A stretch of DNA of 64,000 nt from Streptomyces sp. KMM 9044. GTDB taxonomy: Bacteria; Actinomycetota; Actinomycetes; Streptomycetales; Streptomycetaceae. The translations under genes were made by a program, and so were the position numbers. Position 1 is the stretch's first letter, and each line of letters opens with the position of its first letter. Under the pieces are notes generated by a model, which saw only the letters and a list, made by a program, of their open reading frames with translations, was not told the origin of the DNA and ran no database searches. This document shows positions 46,601 through 56,137 of this stretch, one piece after another. The stretch covers positions 2,232,001-2,296,000 of the forward strand of contig NZ_CP113910.1 in assembly GCF_024701375.2 (NCBI RefSeq), written 5' to 3'.

Positions 46601-47953
46601 GCAGGCGTTCGGGCGGGGCTCCGAGGCCCCGGCGTTCGTCCTCGTCGGCGCACGGGCCGGCCGGAGCGACTTCGAACGGGTCGACACCCGGGAGAGCTGG
46701 TACACCGACTTCACGGCCCGCTGCCTGGACATGGACCGCTCCCTGGCCGGCGACTACCTGGCCAGGCTGCTTCCCCGGCTCGCCGAGCCGGGCATCGGCG
46801 CGCTGGCGTACCGGCGTACCGGCGAGCAGCGCGCCGGACGCGGCCGGGACCGGGCCGGGGTGTACGGGCTGACCCCCGGACACGTCCGGGTGCGTCCGCT
46901 CGCCGACGACGAGACGGCCGCCGCCGCGCTGGTGTGCCGCGAGTGCGGCTGGACGCAGACCGTGCCGCCGGAGCGGGTCCAGGTGTGGGCGGGGCTGCCC
47001 TGTCCGCTCAAAGGCTGCGCCGGCGCCCTGCGACGGCCCCCGGCGGCGGACGCCGGGCGGGCCGGACGTGACTTCCGCGGCGACTACTACCGCCGTCTGT
47101 ACCGGGAGGCCGACCCCTACAGCGTGGTCGCGGCCGAGCACACCGGTGTGCTGACCCGCAGGGAACGCGAGCAGGTCGAGAAGGGCTTCCGCGAAGGGGT
47201 CCGGCACACCGACCCCAACGTGCTGTCCTGCACGCCCACCCTGGAGCTCGGCATCGACATCGGCCAGTTGGAGGCGGTGCTGCTGGCCTCGCTGCCGCCG
47301 ACGACCGCGGCGTACGTCCAGCGGTCCGGCCGGGCGGGGCGCTCCACCGGCAACGCGCTGCTGGTGTCCCTCGCCGACACCAGCCCACGCTCCCTTTACC
47401 ACCTGGCAGAGCCCCGGCATCTGATCGCCGGGCGCATCCTTCCACCGGGCTGCTTCCTGTCCGCCACCGAGCTGCTGCGCCGCCAGTTCACCGCCCGTCT
47501 GCTCGACCTCGCGGGCCGGGGCGGGCTGGAGGGCGTGCTGCCGCTGCCCGACCGGGCTACGGCACTGTTCGGGCGGGCCGGATGGCTGCGCCGGTTCGCC
47601 GAGGCCGTCGTCGGCCGGACCGACCTGGTGGACGACTTCCTGCGACTGTTCCCCGAGGTCGAGGGGGTCCCCGACTCGGGGGCGTCCCGTGACGCCCACA
47701 AGGAGCTGCGCCGGTACGTGGAGCCGCTGCCCGACGCCGGTGACGCGGCGGCGGCGCGATCGCCCGAGCGGTGGCTGGCCTGGCGGCTGCGGGACGCCGA
47801 GACCGCCTGGGAGGCGGAGCGGGCGGAGCTGGTGGACCGGCTCGCCGCGATCGACGAGGCCGCCGAGGCGTTGCACGACACCGTCGAGGACGAGGCCCGC
47901 GAGAAGCGGACCCTCGGCCGGGACTCCGTTGCCCAATTCCGAGCGGTCGCCGG

Positions 47954-49831
47954 TCAGGCTGTGAGCATGTAGGCAAGGCGTTCGAGTCTGCTGGTCCGGG
48001 GTCTGCCGAGCGGGGTGGTGCTCCAGTAGGCGTCGAGGCGGATGACGTTCAAGGCGGTGGCGGAGAAGACGTGCTGGAGGCGGACCTTGGCCAGTCCTCG
48101 GTAGCGGGCCCGGCGGATTCCGGTCATGTCCAGGGCCTGGTTGATCGTGCCCTCGACCCCCGCGCGCAGCTTGTACTTGTCCCGCCAGGTCTGGGTCTTC
48201 TGCACGGCGCGGGCGGTGGCCTGGATCTCGTGCAGCTCTTTCGGCCGCAGGGTGAGCATCCGACTGACCCGCCGGGAGGAAGTGCACTGCGTCCTTGACG
48301 GGCAGGCCCGGCAGTCGGTGGAGGCGAACTGGGCGACGATGGCGGGCCTGCCGTGCTGGGTGACCGGATACCACCCGGCGCTGGTGCGACCGGCCGGGCA
48401 GGTGACCTGACGGGCCTTCCAGTCGACGCGGAAAGCACTCTTGTCGAACCCCGCAGCGGCCTTGGACTGCGGCGAGTGGTCGGCCAGCAGCGGGGTGACC
48501 ATCGCGGTCCCGTCCTTGCCGGCGGCGGCCACCAGGTCCACGCTCGGATAGCCGGAGTCCAGATAGTGCTCGCCCGGGCGCAGACCGCGCTCATTCAGGC
48601 GCTGCTGGATGCCGGCGGTGGCCTTCACGTCCGGCACCGTCGCCTTCGTGGTGTGCACATCGGTGATCAGGTTCGGCGGCGCCGCGACGCGCTTCCCGCT
48701 CCCGGCTTCGGCTTCGGCTTCGGCTTCGGCTTCGGCTTCGGCTTCGGCTTCGGCTTCGGCTTCGGCTTCGGCTTCGGCTTCGGCTTCGGCTTCGGCTTCG
48801 GCTTCGGCTTCGGCTTCGGCTTCGGCTTCGGCGGGAGTATGGCAGGTCTCGGTCAAATGAATCTTGTAGCCCAGCCAGAACAGCTCCTCGCCCTTGGCCG
48901 CCCACCGCGCATCCGCATCGTAGGGAGAGGCCAGGCGGATATGACCGGGCGGGACGCCGTCCACCTCGGCCTCCCGCTTCCTGATCACCTCCCGTCCCCG
49001 CGCGCCGGTCTCGATGTAGTAGGTCTGCACCAGCACCTGCCGCAAAAGCTCAACCGCGGGAAGCTCCGCCAGCCACGGCGGGGCGCCGGGCGCGCGCACC
49101 GCCCGGCACAGCATCAGCGCGTCCTGCCCGAACACCACCGCGAGCCGGTCCCGCTTGGTCTTCGAGGCCGGCAGCTTCCACCCGTCCACGCGCGGACCGT
49201 AGCGGTGCGCCAGTTCGGTGACATCCACCGCGCCTGCCAGCCACTCGGGCGCGGCTGCGGCCAGCACCTCCAGCGCGGCGCGCACGCTCTCGCCCGCCAA
49301 CTCCAGCCGGTTCAAGTCCCTCACCGCGCTGATGACATGGGTGGAGTCGCTGCGCTGCTTGCCGCCGGCCGCAACGAGTCCCTCGGTGCGGCAGCACTCC
49401 AGGAGCCGGTCGAAGACCAGGCGTTCCATGCCGTGCTCGATCAGGCGTGCGCGGAACTTGGCCAGCACGCTGAAGTCGAAGCCGGGATCGGTCAGCTCGG
49501 CGCCGATCGCGTACTTCCAGTCGATCGCGCGTACCGCCATCGCGGTGGCCTGCCGGTCGGTCAGGTCCTCGGTGAACTGCAGGACAGTGACCAGCGAGAG
49601 CACCGCCGGGGACAGCCCCGGGGCACCGCGCACCCCGAACGCGTCGGTGTACGGCTCATCGGCGAAGACCGCTTCCATCCGGTCTCGCAGGCGTATCGGC
49701 AGGCTCCCGGCCGGGAAAGCGGCCCGGGCCACCCTCGCTGTCTCCTCCGGAACCGCAGGCAGCCCCTCCGGCCGCATCGACATCCGCACCATCCCAGGGC
49801 TCGCACCACTCATGACGACACGGCAGATCAT
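47954..49831 (-). CDS. IS1182 transposase with an (Ala-Glu)n insertion
   Basis: A protein of up to 625 residues. N-terminal motifs fit IS1182: EETARVARAAFPAGSLPIRL, DLTDRQATAMAVRAIDWKYA and the DDE segment GGKQRSDSTHVISAVRDLNR. The later part has YLDSGYPSVDLVAAAGKDGT and TDCRACPSRTQCTSS, then a C-terminal KYKLRAGVEGTINQALDMTG. Between about residues 345 and 388 there is a run of alternating Ala and Glu encoded by a hexanucleotide repeat, absent from usual transposases. The start is uncertain; Met codons at 49783 or 49777 (MSMRPEGLP) suit the family better. Apart from the repeat all expected blocks are present, so it could be active. Confidence 0.85.
   Translation of the reverse strand: MICRVVMSGASPGMVRMSMRPEGLPAVPEETARVARAAFPAGSLPIRLRDRMEAVFADEPYTDAFGVRGAPGLSPAVLSLVTVLQFTEDLTDRQATAMAVRAIDWKYAIGAELTDPGFDFSVLAKFRARLIEHGMERLVFDRLLECCRTEGLVAAGGKQRSDSTHVISAVRDLNRLELAGESVRAALEVLAAAAPEWLAGAVDVTELAHRYGPRVDGWKLPASKTKRDRLAVVFGQDALMLCRAVRAPGAPPWLAELPAVELLRQVLVQTYYIETGARGREVIRKREAEVDGVPPGHIRLASPYDADARWAAKGEELFWLGYKIHLTETCHTPAEAEAEAEAEAEAEAEAEAEAEAEAEAEAEAEAEAEAEAEAEAGSGKRVAAPPNLITDVHTTKATVPDVKATAGIQQRLNERGLRPGEHYLDSGYPSVDLVAAAGKDGTAMVTPLLADHSPQSKAAAGFDKSAFRVDWKARQVTCPAGRTSAGWYPVTQHGRPAIVAQFASTDCRACPSRTQCTSSRRVSRMLTLRPKELHEIQATARAVQKTQTWRDKYKLRAGVEGTINQALDMTGIRRARYRGLAKVRLQHVFSATALNVIRLDAYWSTTPLGRPRTSRLERLAYMLTA
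48704..48831 (+). repeat. Hexanucleotide microsatellite (GGCTTC)21
   Basis: Twenty-one perfect copies of GGCTTC lie inside the transposase gene (Ala-Glu units on the minus strand). No interruption is seen, so the array is recent and probably variable in length. Changes by whole units keep the frame. Confidence 0.97.
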
Positions 49832-52800
49832 CTCCCACTGCGCATCGCCGCCGCGGCGAATTGGGCAACAGAGTCGGCCGGGAGGCCAAAGCCGTGCGCG
49901 GACAGTTGCAGACCCTCGCCCAGTCCGGCGCGCAGGCGTTCCTCGTCGAGCGGGGACTGCTGCCCAACTACACCCTGGTGGAGAACGGCGTCCGGCTGGA
50001 GGCGGTCCTCACCCGCAAGGAACCGGCCCGGCGGGCCCGGGGGGCGGACGCGGAGCGCGCGCCGAAGAGCCGGTGGCGTACCGAGACACGCCTGTACCAG
50101 CGGCCCGCCGAGGCCGCGCTGACCGAGCTGGCACCGGGCAGCTCCTACTACGTTCTCGGCTACCGGCACGAGGTCGACGGGTTCGACCTCGGCGCCCGGC
50201 CCCGCGGCGGCGAGCAGACCGCGGACGGCACCGGGGAGGAGAGCCGGCCGGCGATTGCGGTGTGGCGGGTGTGCCCGGAGTGCGGTCACGTCCGCACCGG
50301 ACGGGACGCCGAGGCGGACACCTCGCCGTGCCCGCGCTGCGCCGGGCCCGGCATCGGCGGCCGGTCGGCACGGTTCTCGGTCATCGTGCCGCGCAAGGTC
50401 ACCTCCCGTGACCGGCGGGACGACGCCCGCATCATCGACGACCAGGAGTCCCGCAGCCGCCGCTACCACTCGACGGTGACGGCGGTCGACGTCGACCCGG
50501 CGGCGGTCAAGGAGAGCTGGCGGCACCAGAGCGCCGTCTTCGGGTTCGACCACGTACGCGAGGCGGTCGTACGCCGTTTCAACCTGGGTCCGTCCAGGCC
50601 GGGGCGGCGTCCGGACACGTTCTTCGCCGGGCGTGAGGTGACTGTCAGCCCGTTCACCGTGTGCCCGCTGTGCGGCGGGGCCACCGACCGGGATGCGGGC
50701 CATCCGCCCGTGCAGGAGCAGGTGAGCGAGTCGATCGCGGCCCGGCCCGAGCTGGCGCATCACCGGCCCTGGTGTCCCACCCGGCGCCGGGCCCGGCCCG
50801 TTCAGACGGCGAACGCGCGGGTGATCACGTGCGCCGAGCACCGCACCGAGGCCCTGCGCGTCCTGCTGCCGGCCGCGACCCTGCAAGTCCCCGAGCGACT
50901 CGCTTCGTTCTCCGCCGCGCTCCATCTCGGCCTGGCCCTGCGCTACGGCGGCGACCCCGCGCACATCCGCTCCGCCCCGACCAGCGAACCGGACCGGGCG
51001 ACCGGTCTGACCCGCAACCACCTGGTGCTGTACGACTCCCTGCCCGGGGGCACCGGCTATCTCCAGCGTCTCGTCGAACGCGACGGCGAGGAGTTCCGGG
51101 CCGTACTGGCCCGCGCCCAGTCGTATCTGCGCGGCTGCCCCTGCGGGAAGGAGCCCCGGCGCCGCGCCTGCCATCTGTGTCTGCTCGGCTACGCGCCCGA
51201 CCGGGACCACGCTCTGCTCGACCGGCGCGAGGCCCTGTGGATGCTGGACGACGTCCTCGGCGTGGACGGGCACAGCCGCTGGGACGTCCGCCGAGCCCGC
51301 AAGGAACCGGACGGACGGACCGGAGCCGGTGAGGACGTCGGGGACGTGGACCGCCGACGTTTCGCGAAGCAGGCACAGAGCGACCTGGAGCGGCGCTTCA
51401 TCGACTGCCTGGACCGGTGGCTGGAGAGCGCCTCCGACGGCGCCGGGGTCGAGCACGAGGAGACGCCGACCGGTCGCCAGGGCAAGCTGTTCACCCTGCG
51501 CGGACGGGACGGCTCCCCCGTCCACTGGGAGGTCGTCGCGCAGAAGCCGCTCGATGCCCACGGCACGGTCCCGGACCTGCTGCTGCGCCCCGCGGGCGAC
51601 ACGGCCACCGGTGACGGGCCGCGCCCGGTACCCGTGGCCGTGTATCTCGACGGCTACCGCTGGCACGCCTCCGAAGCCGTCAACCGGATCGCCGGGGACG
51701 CGGCGAAACGTGCCCGCCTGCGGGCCGACGGCACGTTGGTGTGGCAGATCACCTGGGACGACGTCATCGCCTGGGAGAAGGAACTGCGCGAGCGGTCCGG
51801 GCGCGCCGGCGGCGCCGACGCGGACGAGGCTGCGGGTGCGCTCGCCCCCGCGCTGGCCGGACCGCAGGCGCGAGGCGCCTGGCCTCCGTACCCGGTGGAC
51901 GGCGACAACACGCCGGGCGGCAAGGCGCGTGCCCGGTGGGTACAGCAGCGGCAGGACCCGGCGTACATGGACCGGCTGTTCGCCGGTGCGATCCCCGCGC
52001 TACTGGGGTTCCTGGCCGATCCGGACCCGCGCCGGTGGCAGGTGCTGGCACGGCTCGCCGTGGCGGGCCTGATGAGCATGGCGCGGCGCGAGGACGTCGT
52101 CGACGCCGGGCCCGAGGCCGCGGTGCCGTGGGTGGAGGCCGTGCTGCGTGGCGGGGAACGCCCGGCGGTCGGCGGGGACCCGGGGGGGCTGCGGCTGTAT
52201 CCGGTACGCGACGGTTCGGGGCTGCCCCTGCTGCTGATCGGGGACTCCCGCGTCAGACCGCAGGGGCTGAGCGCACTGGCGGTCCTGGACGACCGTCCGG
52301 AGGCCGTCGCCGGTGACGGTGCCGAGCACCGGCGGCGCTGGAAGGCGTGGCTGTGCTGGGGCAACGTCCTGCAGTTCCTCGACCCGTCGGGCGAAGGCCG
52401 GGCGGACGGACTGCAGCTGGCCCGCACGGCGCTGGACGCCTTCGACGCCGGCCTGCTGGCCGCGACCGCCGGGCCGGCCGGCGGGCTTCTGGCCGCCCTG
52501 CGCGAGGACCAGCAGGGTACCGGGCTGACCGACAGCGGCGCGGTCCCGGCCGGGGCCGTCGCGGAGCCCGAGCGGGGCGCCGACGTCCGCATCACGGGCA
52601 CCGGCACCGGTGCCGCAGTCGCAGTCGCGCACGCCGACGCCGTCACGCCCACTGCTCTGGAGCGGACGACCGCCTGGCAACTCGTGCTGCGGGAGCTGTC
52701 GTACATGGGCGACCCTGCCATCGAGAAGCTGGCGCTCGCGCTCGCGGAGCGGGGGGACGTACCGCCGCCCGAGGCCGGGTGGGACACGCATGGGGTCTCC

Positions 52801-52997
52801 CGCCCGCTGGAACTGGCCTGGCCCACGGCGAGGATCGCCGTCGTCCTGGCCGAGGACGCGCAGGACGCCGGGTATCTGTCCGAGTGCCACGCCGCGGGCT
52901 GGCGGGTCGGGGACGCGGGAGCCTGGAACGAGACCGAGCTGGCCGCCCTGGTCCGCCAGGCACGGTCCGGCGCGACGGACGAGGGAGGCGACGGAGC

Positions 52998-55415
52998 GTG
53001 AACACCCCGGTCAGGACACAGGTCATCCCGACCCCGCAGGCCAACGAGGACATCAAGGGCCTGGCTCCCGGCGACAAGAACGCCGTCGGCGACTTCGTCC
53101 GCAGGTTGCGCGCCGACCGCTCCAACCGCGCTCTGCGACTCACCTCGCTGCGGGATGCGGGCCGCAACGGCCGGCTCTTCCTCGCGAGGGTCGACAGCCG
53201 CGGGACGGCTCTGCTACTGGAGACCGACGAGAACCGCTTCAGCCTCCTCGCCGTGCGGGTCGGCGACACGGCCCGCGACGAACTCGCCCGGATCACCGTG
53301 GAGATCAACGAGATCTCCGGGGGTGTCGAACTCGTGGACCAGAGCGTGGTCAGCCGTGAGGTCGTCGCGCTCCCGCCCCGAGAGGGCGCGGGCAACACCG
53401 GGGACGCGGTGCCGTCGCCGGCCGACGGCACCGCTCATCCGGCCCCCCGGTCGCTGCCGGTACCCCTGTTCGCCCGGCACGACGACACGGAACTGCTCCG
53501 CCTCGGCGTGTCCGCCTCGCTGCTTCCGGCGCTTCGGCGGATCACGGACCGGGCGCAGTTGGAGACGCTGCTGGGCCACAACCTCCCCGCTCTCACCCGC
53601 GACGTCCTGCTCGCCCTGAGCGACGGAATGGAGCCCGCCGACGTCCGGGTCCACATCACCGAGGCGTGGCGCGCCGACGACAAGGTGGATCCGCACGACT
53701 GGGCGAAGGCTGCACGCCGGCCGGTGTCCCGGGTCAGCACCGAGGACGCCGCCGTGCTCGGCGCGCTCGGCGACGGGTTCGAAGCCTGGCGGCTGTTCCT
53801 CCACCCCGAGCAGCACCGCCTGGCCACTACCTCGTTCAAGGGGTCGGCCAAGGTGACCGGCGGCCCCGGGACCGGCAAGACGGTGGTGGCACTGCACCGG
53901 GTGCGCCATCTGGTGGAGCGGCTTCCGCCGGGGCACACCAAGCCGGTGCTGCTCACCACGTACAACACCAACCTGGCCAAGGACCTTCAGGACAGGCTGT
54001 ACCGCCTCGGCGGTGACAAGCTGGTGCGCCGGGTCGAAGTGAAGTCGATCGACCGGCTCGCCCGTGAAGTCGTCCAGGAGACGCACCCCGGGTCCCCGCT
54101 GCCCCCTCCGCTGAGCGACGAGCAGGCGCTGAGCCTCTGGCACACCGTCTGCGCCGAGGCCAAGGTGTACGCGTTCGACGCGGAGTTCCTGGACTGGGAG
54201 TTCCGACATGTGATCCTCGCCCAGGGCTGCGGCACCGACCACATGTACCTCCGGGCCGGGCGCAAGGGCAGGGGCGTCCTCCAGCGTCCGCAGCGCCGCC
54301 AGGTGTGGGAGCTGGTCCAGCGTTACCGGGCGCATCTGGACCAGCAATACCGCACCACACACGCGCTCATCGCCGACGAGGCCGCCCGTGCGGAGGGCCA
54401 TCGAATGGCCAGGGTGAACGAGCAGACCCGCTACAAAGCCGAACACGGTGGCCTCGACCTGATCCACCGCGAGGCCGGGAGCGGTATGTGGCTCAAGCCC
54501 CGTTACCGGCACGTGGTCGTGGACGAGGCGCAGGACCTGTCCGCGTCCCACTGGCGCATGCTGCGCGCGATGGTGACGCCCGACCGGGACGACATCTTCC
54601 TGGTCGGTGACGCCCACCAGCGGATCTATGCCCACCAGGTGGTACTGGGGCGGCTGGGCATCAGCACGCCCGGCCGGGCCTCACGCCGGCTGACGCTCAA
54701 CTACCGGACCACGCGCGAGATCCTGGGCAGCGCGCAGGGGCTGATGAGCGGCGAGCGGTTCGACGACCTCGACGACGGCCGGGACACTCTCGACGGTTAC
54801 CGATCCGTGCTCACCGGACTGTCACCGCAGTACTGGCGCGCCCCTGACTGGCAGACCGAGATGCGGGCGATCGCCGTGCTTCTCAGGGAACGCCACGACC
54901 GCTACGGAACGCCCTACGCGGCGATGGCGATCGGTGTGCCGTCGCGGGACTCGGCCAGGCAACTGGCCGTCACCCTGGCCGATGAGCGGTACGGCATCCA
55001 CGCCTGCGAGATCGGCCGGGACATCCCGGCCAGGGTTGACGCCGTACGCATCGGCACGCTGCACGGCTTCAAGGGTCTGGAGTTCCAACGGGTTTTCCTC
55101 GCCGGGGTGAGCGAGGGTCTGATTCCGCATCAGCGGCTCGAAACCTACCGGCACGAACAAGTGGAACGCTACCGGCAGGAAGAACAGCAGTCCCGTTCGC
55201 TGCTCTTCGTGGCGGCCACACGGGCCCGCGACGAACTGGTGATCACGTGGAACGGGAAGGCCAGTCGTTTCCTCCCGGAGCACGCCATGAGGAGCGCCGG
55301 GCACGCCACGGAACTTCTGGTGGACGACGGCCCGCCATCCGGATCGGCAGCGGCATGGTCGGACAGGCAAAGCGGCTCGCACGGCCCGGCCGAGTGCTCT
55401 TCGGAAGCCTCCTGA
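52998..55415 (+). CDS. UvrD-like helicase with RelE-like N-terminal domain
   Basis: An 805-residue protein. Residues 1-95 (NEDIKGLAPGDKNAVGDFVR, then RALRLTSLRDAGRNGRLFLA and LLLETDENRFSLLAV) have the strand/helix order of RelE/YoeB-type ribonuclease toxins. The rest is an SF1A helicase: Walker A GGPGTGKTVVALHR (about 291), motif II HVVVDEAQDLSASHWRML (about 508), motif III LVGDAHQRIYAH, then GTLHGFKGLEFQRVFLAG and SLLFVAATRARDELVIT. The GTG at 52998 overlaps the stop of the giant helicase gene (GTGA), so it depends on that transcript, now interrupted by the IS1182 element. It is the last gene of the rightward defence operon. Confidence 0.8.
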   Translation: MNTPVRTQVIPTPQANEDIKGLAPGDKNAVGDFVRRLRADRSNRALRLTSLRDAGRNGRLFLARVDSRGTALLLETDENRFSLLAVRVGDTARDELARITVEINEISGGVELVDQSVVSREVVALPPREGAGNTGDAVPSPADGTAHPAPRSLPVPLFARHDDTELLRLGVSASLLPALRRITDRAQLETLLGHNLPALTRDVLLALSDGMEPADVRVHITEAWRADDKVDPHDWAKAARRPVSRVSTEDAAVLGALGDGFEAWRLFLHPEQHRLATTSFKGSAKVTGGPGTGKTVVALHRVRHLVERLPPGHTKPVLLTTYNTNLAKDLQDRLYRLGGDKLVRRVEVKSIDRLAREVVQETHPGSPLPPPLSDEQALSLWHTVCAEAKVYAFDAEFLDWEFRHVILAQGCGTDHMYLRAGRKGRGVLQRPQRRQVWELVQRYRAHLDQQYRTTHALIADEAARAEGHRMARVNEQTRYKAEHGGLDLIHREAGSGMWLKPRYRHVVVDEAQDLSASHWRMLRAMVTPDRDDIFLVGDAHQRIYAHQVVLGRLGISTPGRASRRLTLNYRTTREILGSAQGLMSGERFDDLDDGRDTLDGYRSVLTGLSPQYWRAPDWQTEMRAIAVLLRERHDRYGTPYAAMAIGVPSRDSARQLAVTLADERYGIHACEIGRDIPARVDAVRIGTLHGFKGLEFQRVFLAGVSEGLIPHQRLETYRHEQVERYRQEEQQSRSLLFVAATRARDELVITWNGKASRFLPEHAMRSAGHATELLVDDGPPSGSAAAWSDRQSGSHGPAECSSEAS

Positions 55416-55559
55416 CTGCTTGGCTGCGCTCTGGGCCGACCGGGATACTCACCTCCAGACCAAAGTCACCCAGCAGGGCCTTCCGGCCCATTCCTCCACC
55501 CGGGACAGGCCCGAGGGGACCCTCGATCTCGTGCACACCATTGCACGGAGTTCTTAGGG

Positions 55560-55863
<304 letters not shown>

Positions 55864-55883
<20 letters not shown>

Positions 55884-56030
55884 GTTGATCGAGGAGATCG
55901 AGTCCGGTGGTATGAGCACGGTCCGGCGCGGCTACGACGCCGTCCTGGACCGGGAGATCGCGGTCGAGATCATCCGGGCCGACGTCGTCGCGTCGCCCGC
56001 GCAGGCGAAGGATTCCACCCGTCGCTTCAC
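55864..56030 (+). pseudogene. N-terminal fragment of a Ser/Thr kinase, catalytic Lys lost
   Basis: The frame reads CELIEEIESGGMSTVRRGYD then AVLDREIAVEIIRADVVASP, which matches the N-lobe of Streptomyces Hanks kinases (YELIEEIGSGGMGTVWRGYD, AVKVIR). The glycine loop has lost a glycine, the ATP-binding lysine of AVK is glutamate, and after AQAKD the frame diverges and stops at 56103. Only about 45 residues survive. It is clearly non-functional. Confidence 0.6.
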
Positions 56031-56137
56031 AGCCCCGCCTGGTCCTGCCCGGACCGCCGGGTCCCCAGCCGTCCCCCTGGGGCCGGAACGCATGCCGTCG
56101 TGACCGTCGTACCGGGTCGATGCCACAATGGCGTGCC

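Larger units (their letters stand above)
47924..49873. mobile_element. IS1182-family insertion sequence, 1950 bp
   Basis: Terminal inverted repeats start CTCCGTTGCCCAATTC at the left and CTCTGTTGCCCAATTC (reverse complement) at the right, 15 of 16 identical. The element is flanked by a 10-bp duplication TCGGCCGGGA (47914-47923 and 49874-49883). It holds a single transposase gene in reverse orientation to the helicase. Removal with one duplication restores the helicase frame. Confidence 0.9.
43797..53001 (+). pseudogene. Giant YprA-like DEAD/DEAH helicase with DUF1998 and Vsr-like nuclease, split by an IS1182-type element
   Basis: The left part has Walker A TGTGSGKTESF (about residue 102), motif II VIDEFHTYDGAQGTD (about 229), and in the second lobe SCTPTLELGIDIGQ and YVQRSGRAGRS (about 1174). 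The right part carries DUF1998: a zinc cluster CPLCGG...CAEHR and LYDSLPGGTGYLQRL with CPCGKEPRRRACHLCLLGY. A tail PVAVYLDGYRWHAS then RLRADGTLVWQITWDD (about residue 1960) resembles Vsr/DUF559-type nucleases. Removing 47924-49883 restores one ORF of 2414 residues (TLGR joined to EAKAVRGQL). Size and architecture recall DruE and DrmA/DrmB fused. As it stands the frame ends at 47972, after the helicase core, so the DUF1998 and nuclease parts are lost. Confidence 0.85.

Noticed and set aside
48704..48831. CRISPR-like array
   Set aside because: The units are contiguous hexanucleotides without spacers, inside a transposase frame; it is a microsatellite.
47954..49831. Transposase as a cargo gene of a larger composite transposon with the IS1380 element
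   Set aside because: The two elements have different ends and target duplications, and each restores a host frame alone, so they are independent insertions.
18793..55415. Canonical DISARM assignment
   Set aside because: The SNF2 helicase and methylase fit, but separate DrmB and PLD-type DrmC genes are absent and the DUF1998 helicase is one giant chain with a nuclease tail, plus a kinase and RecD-like arm.
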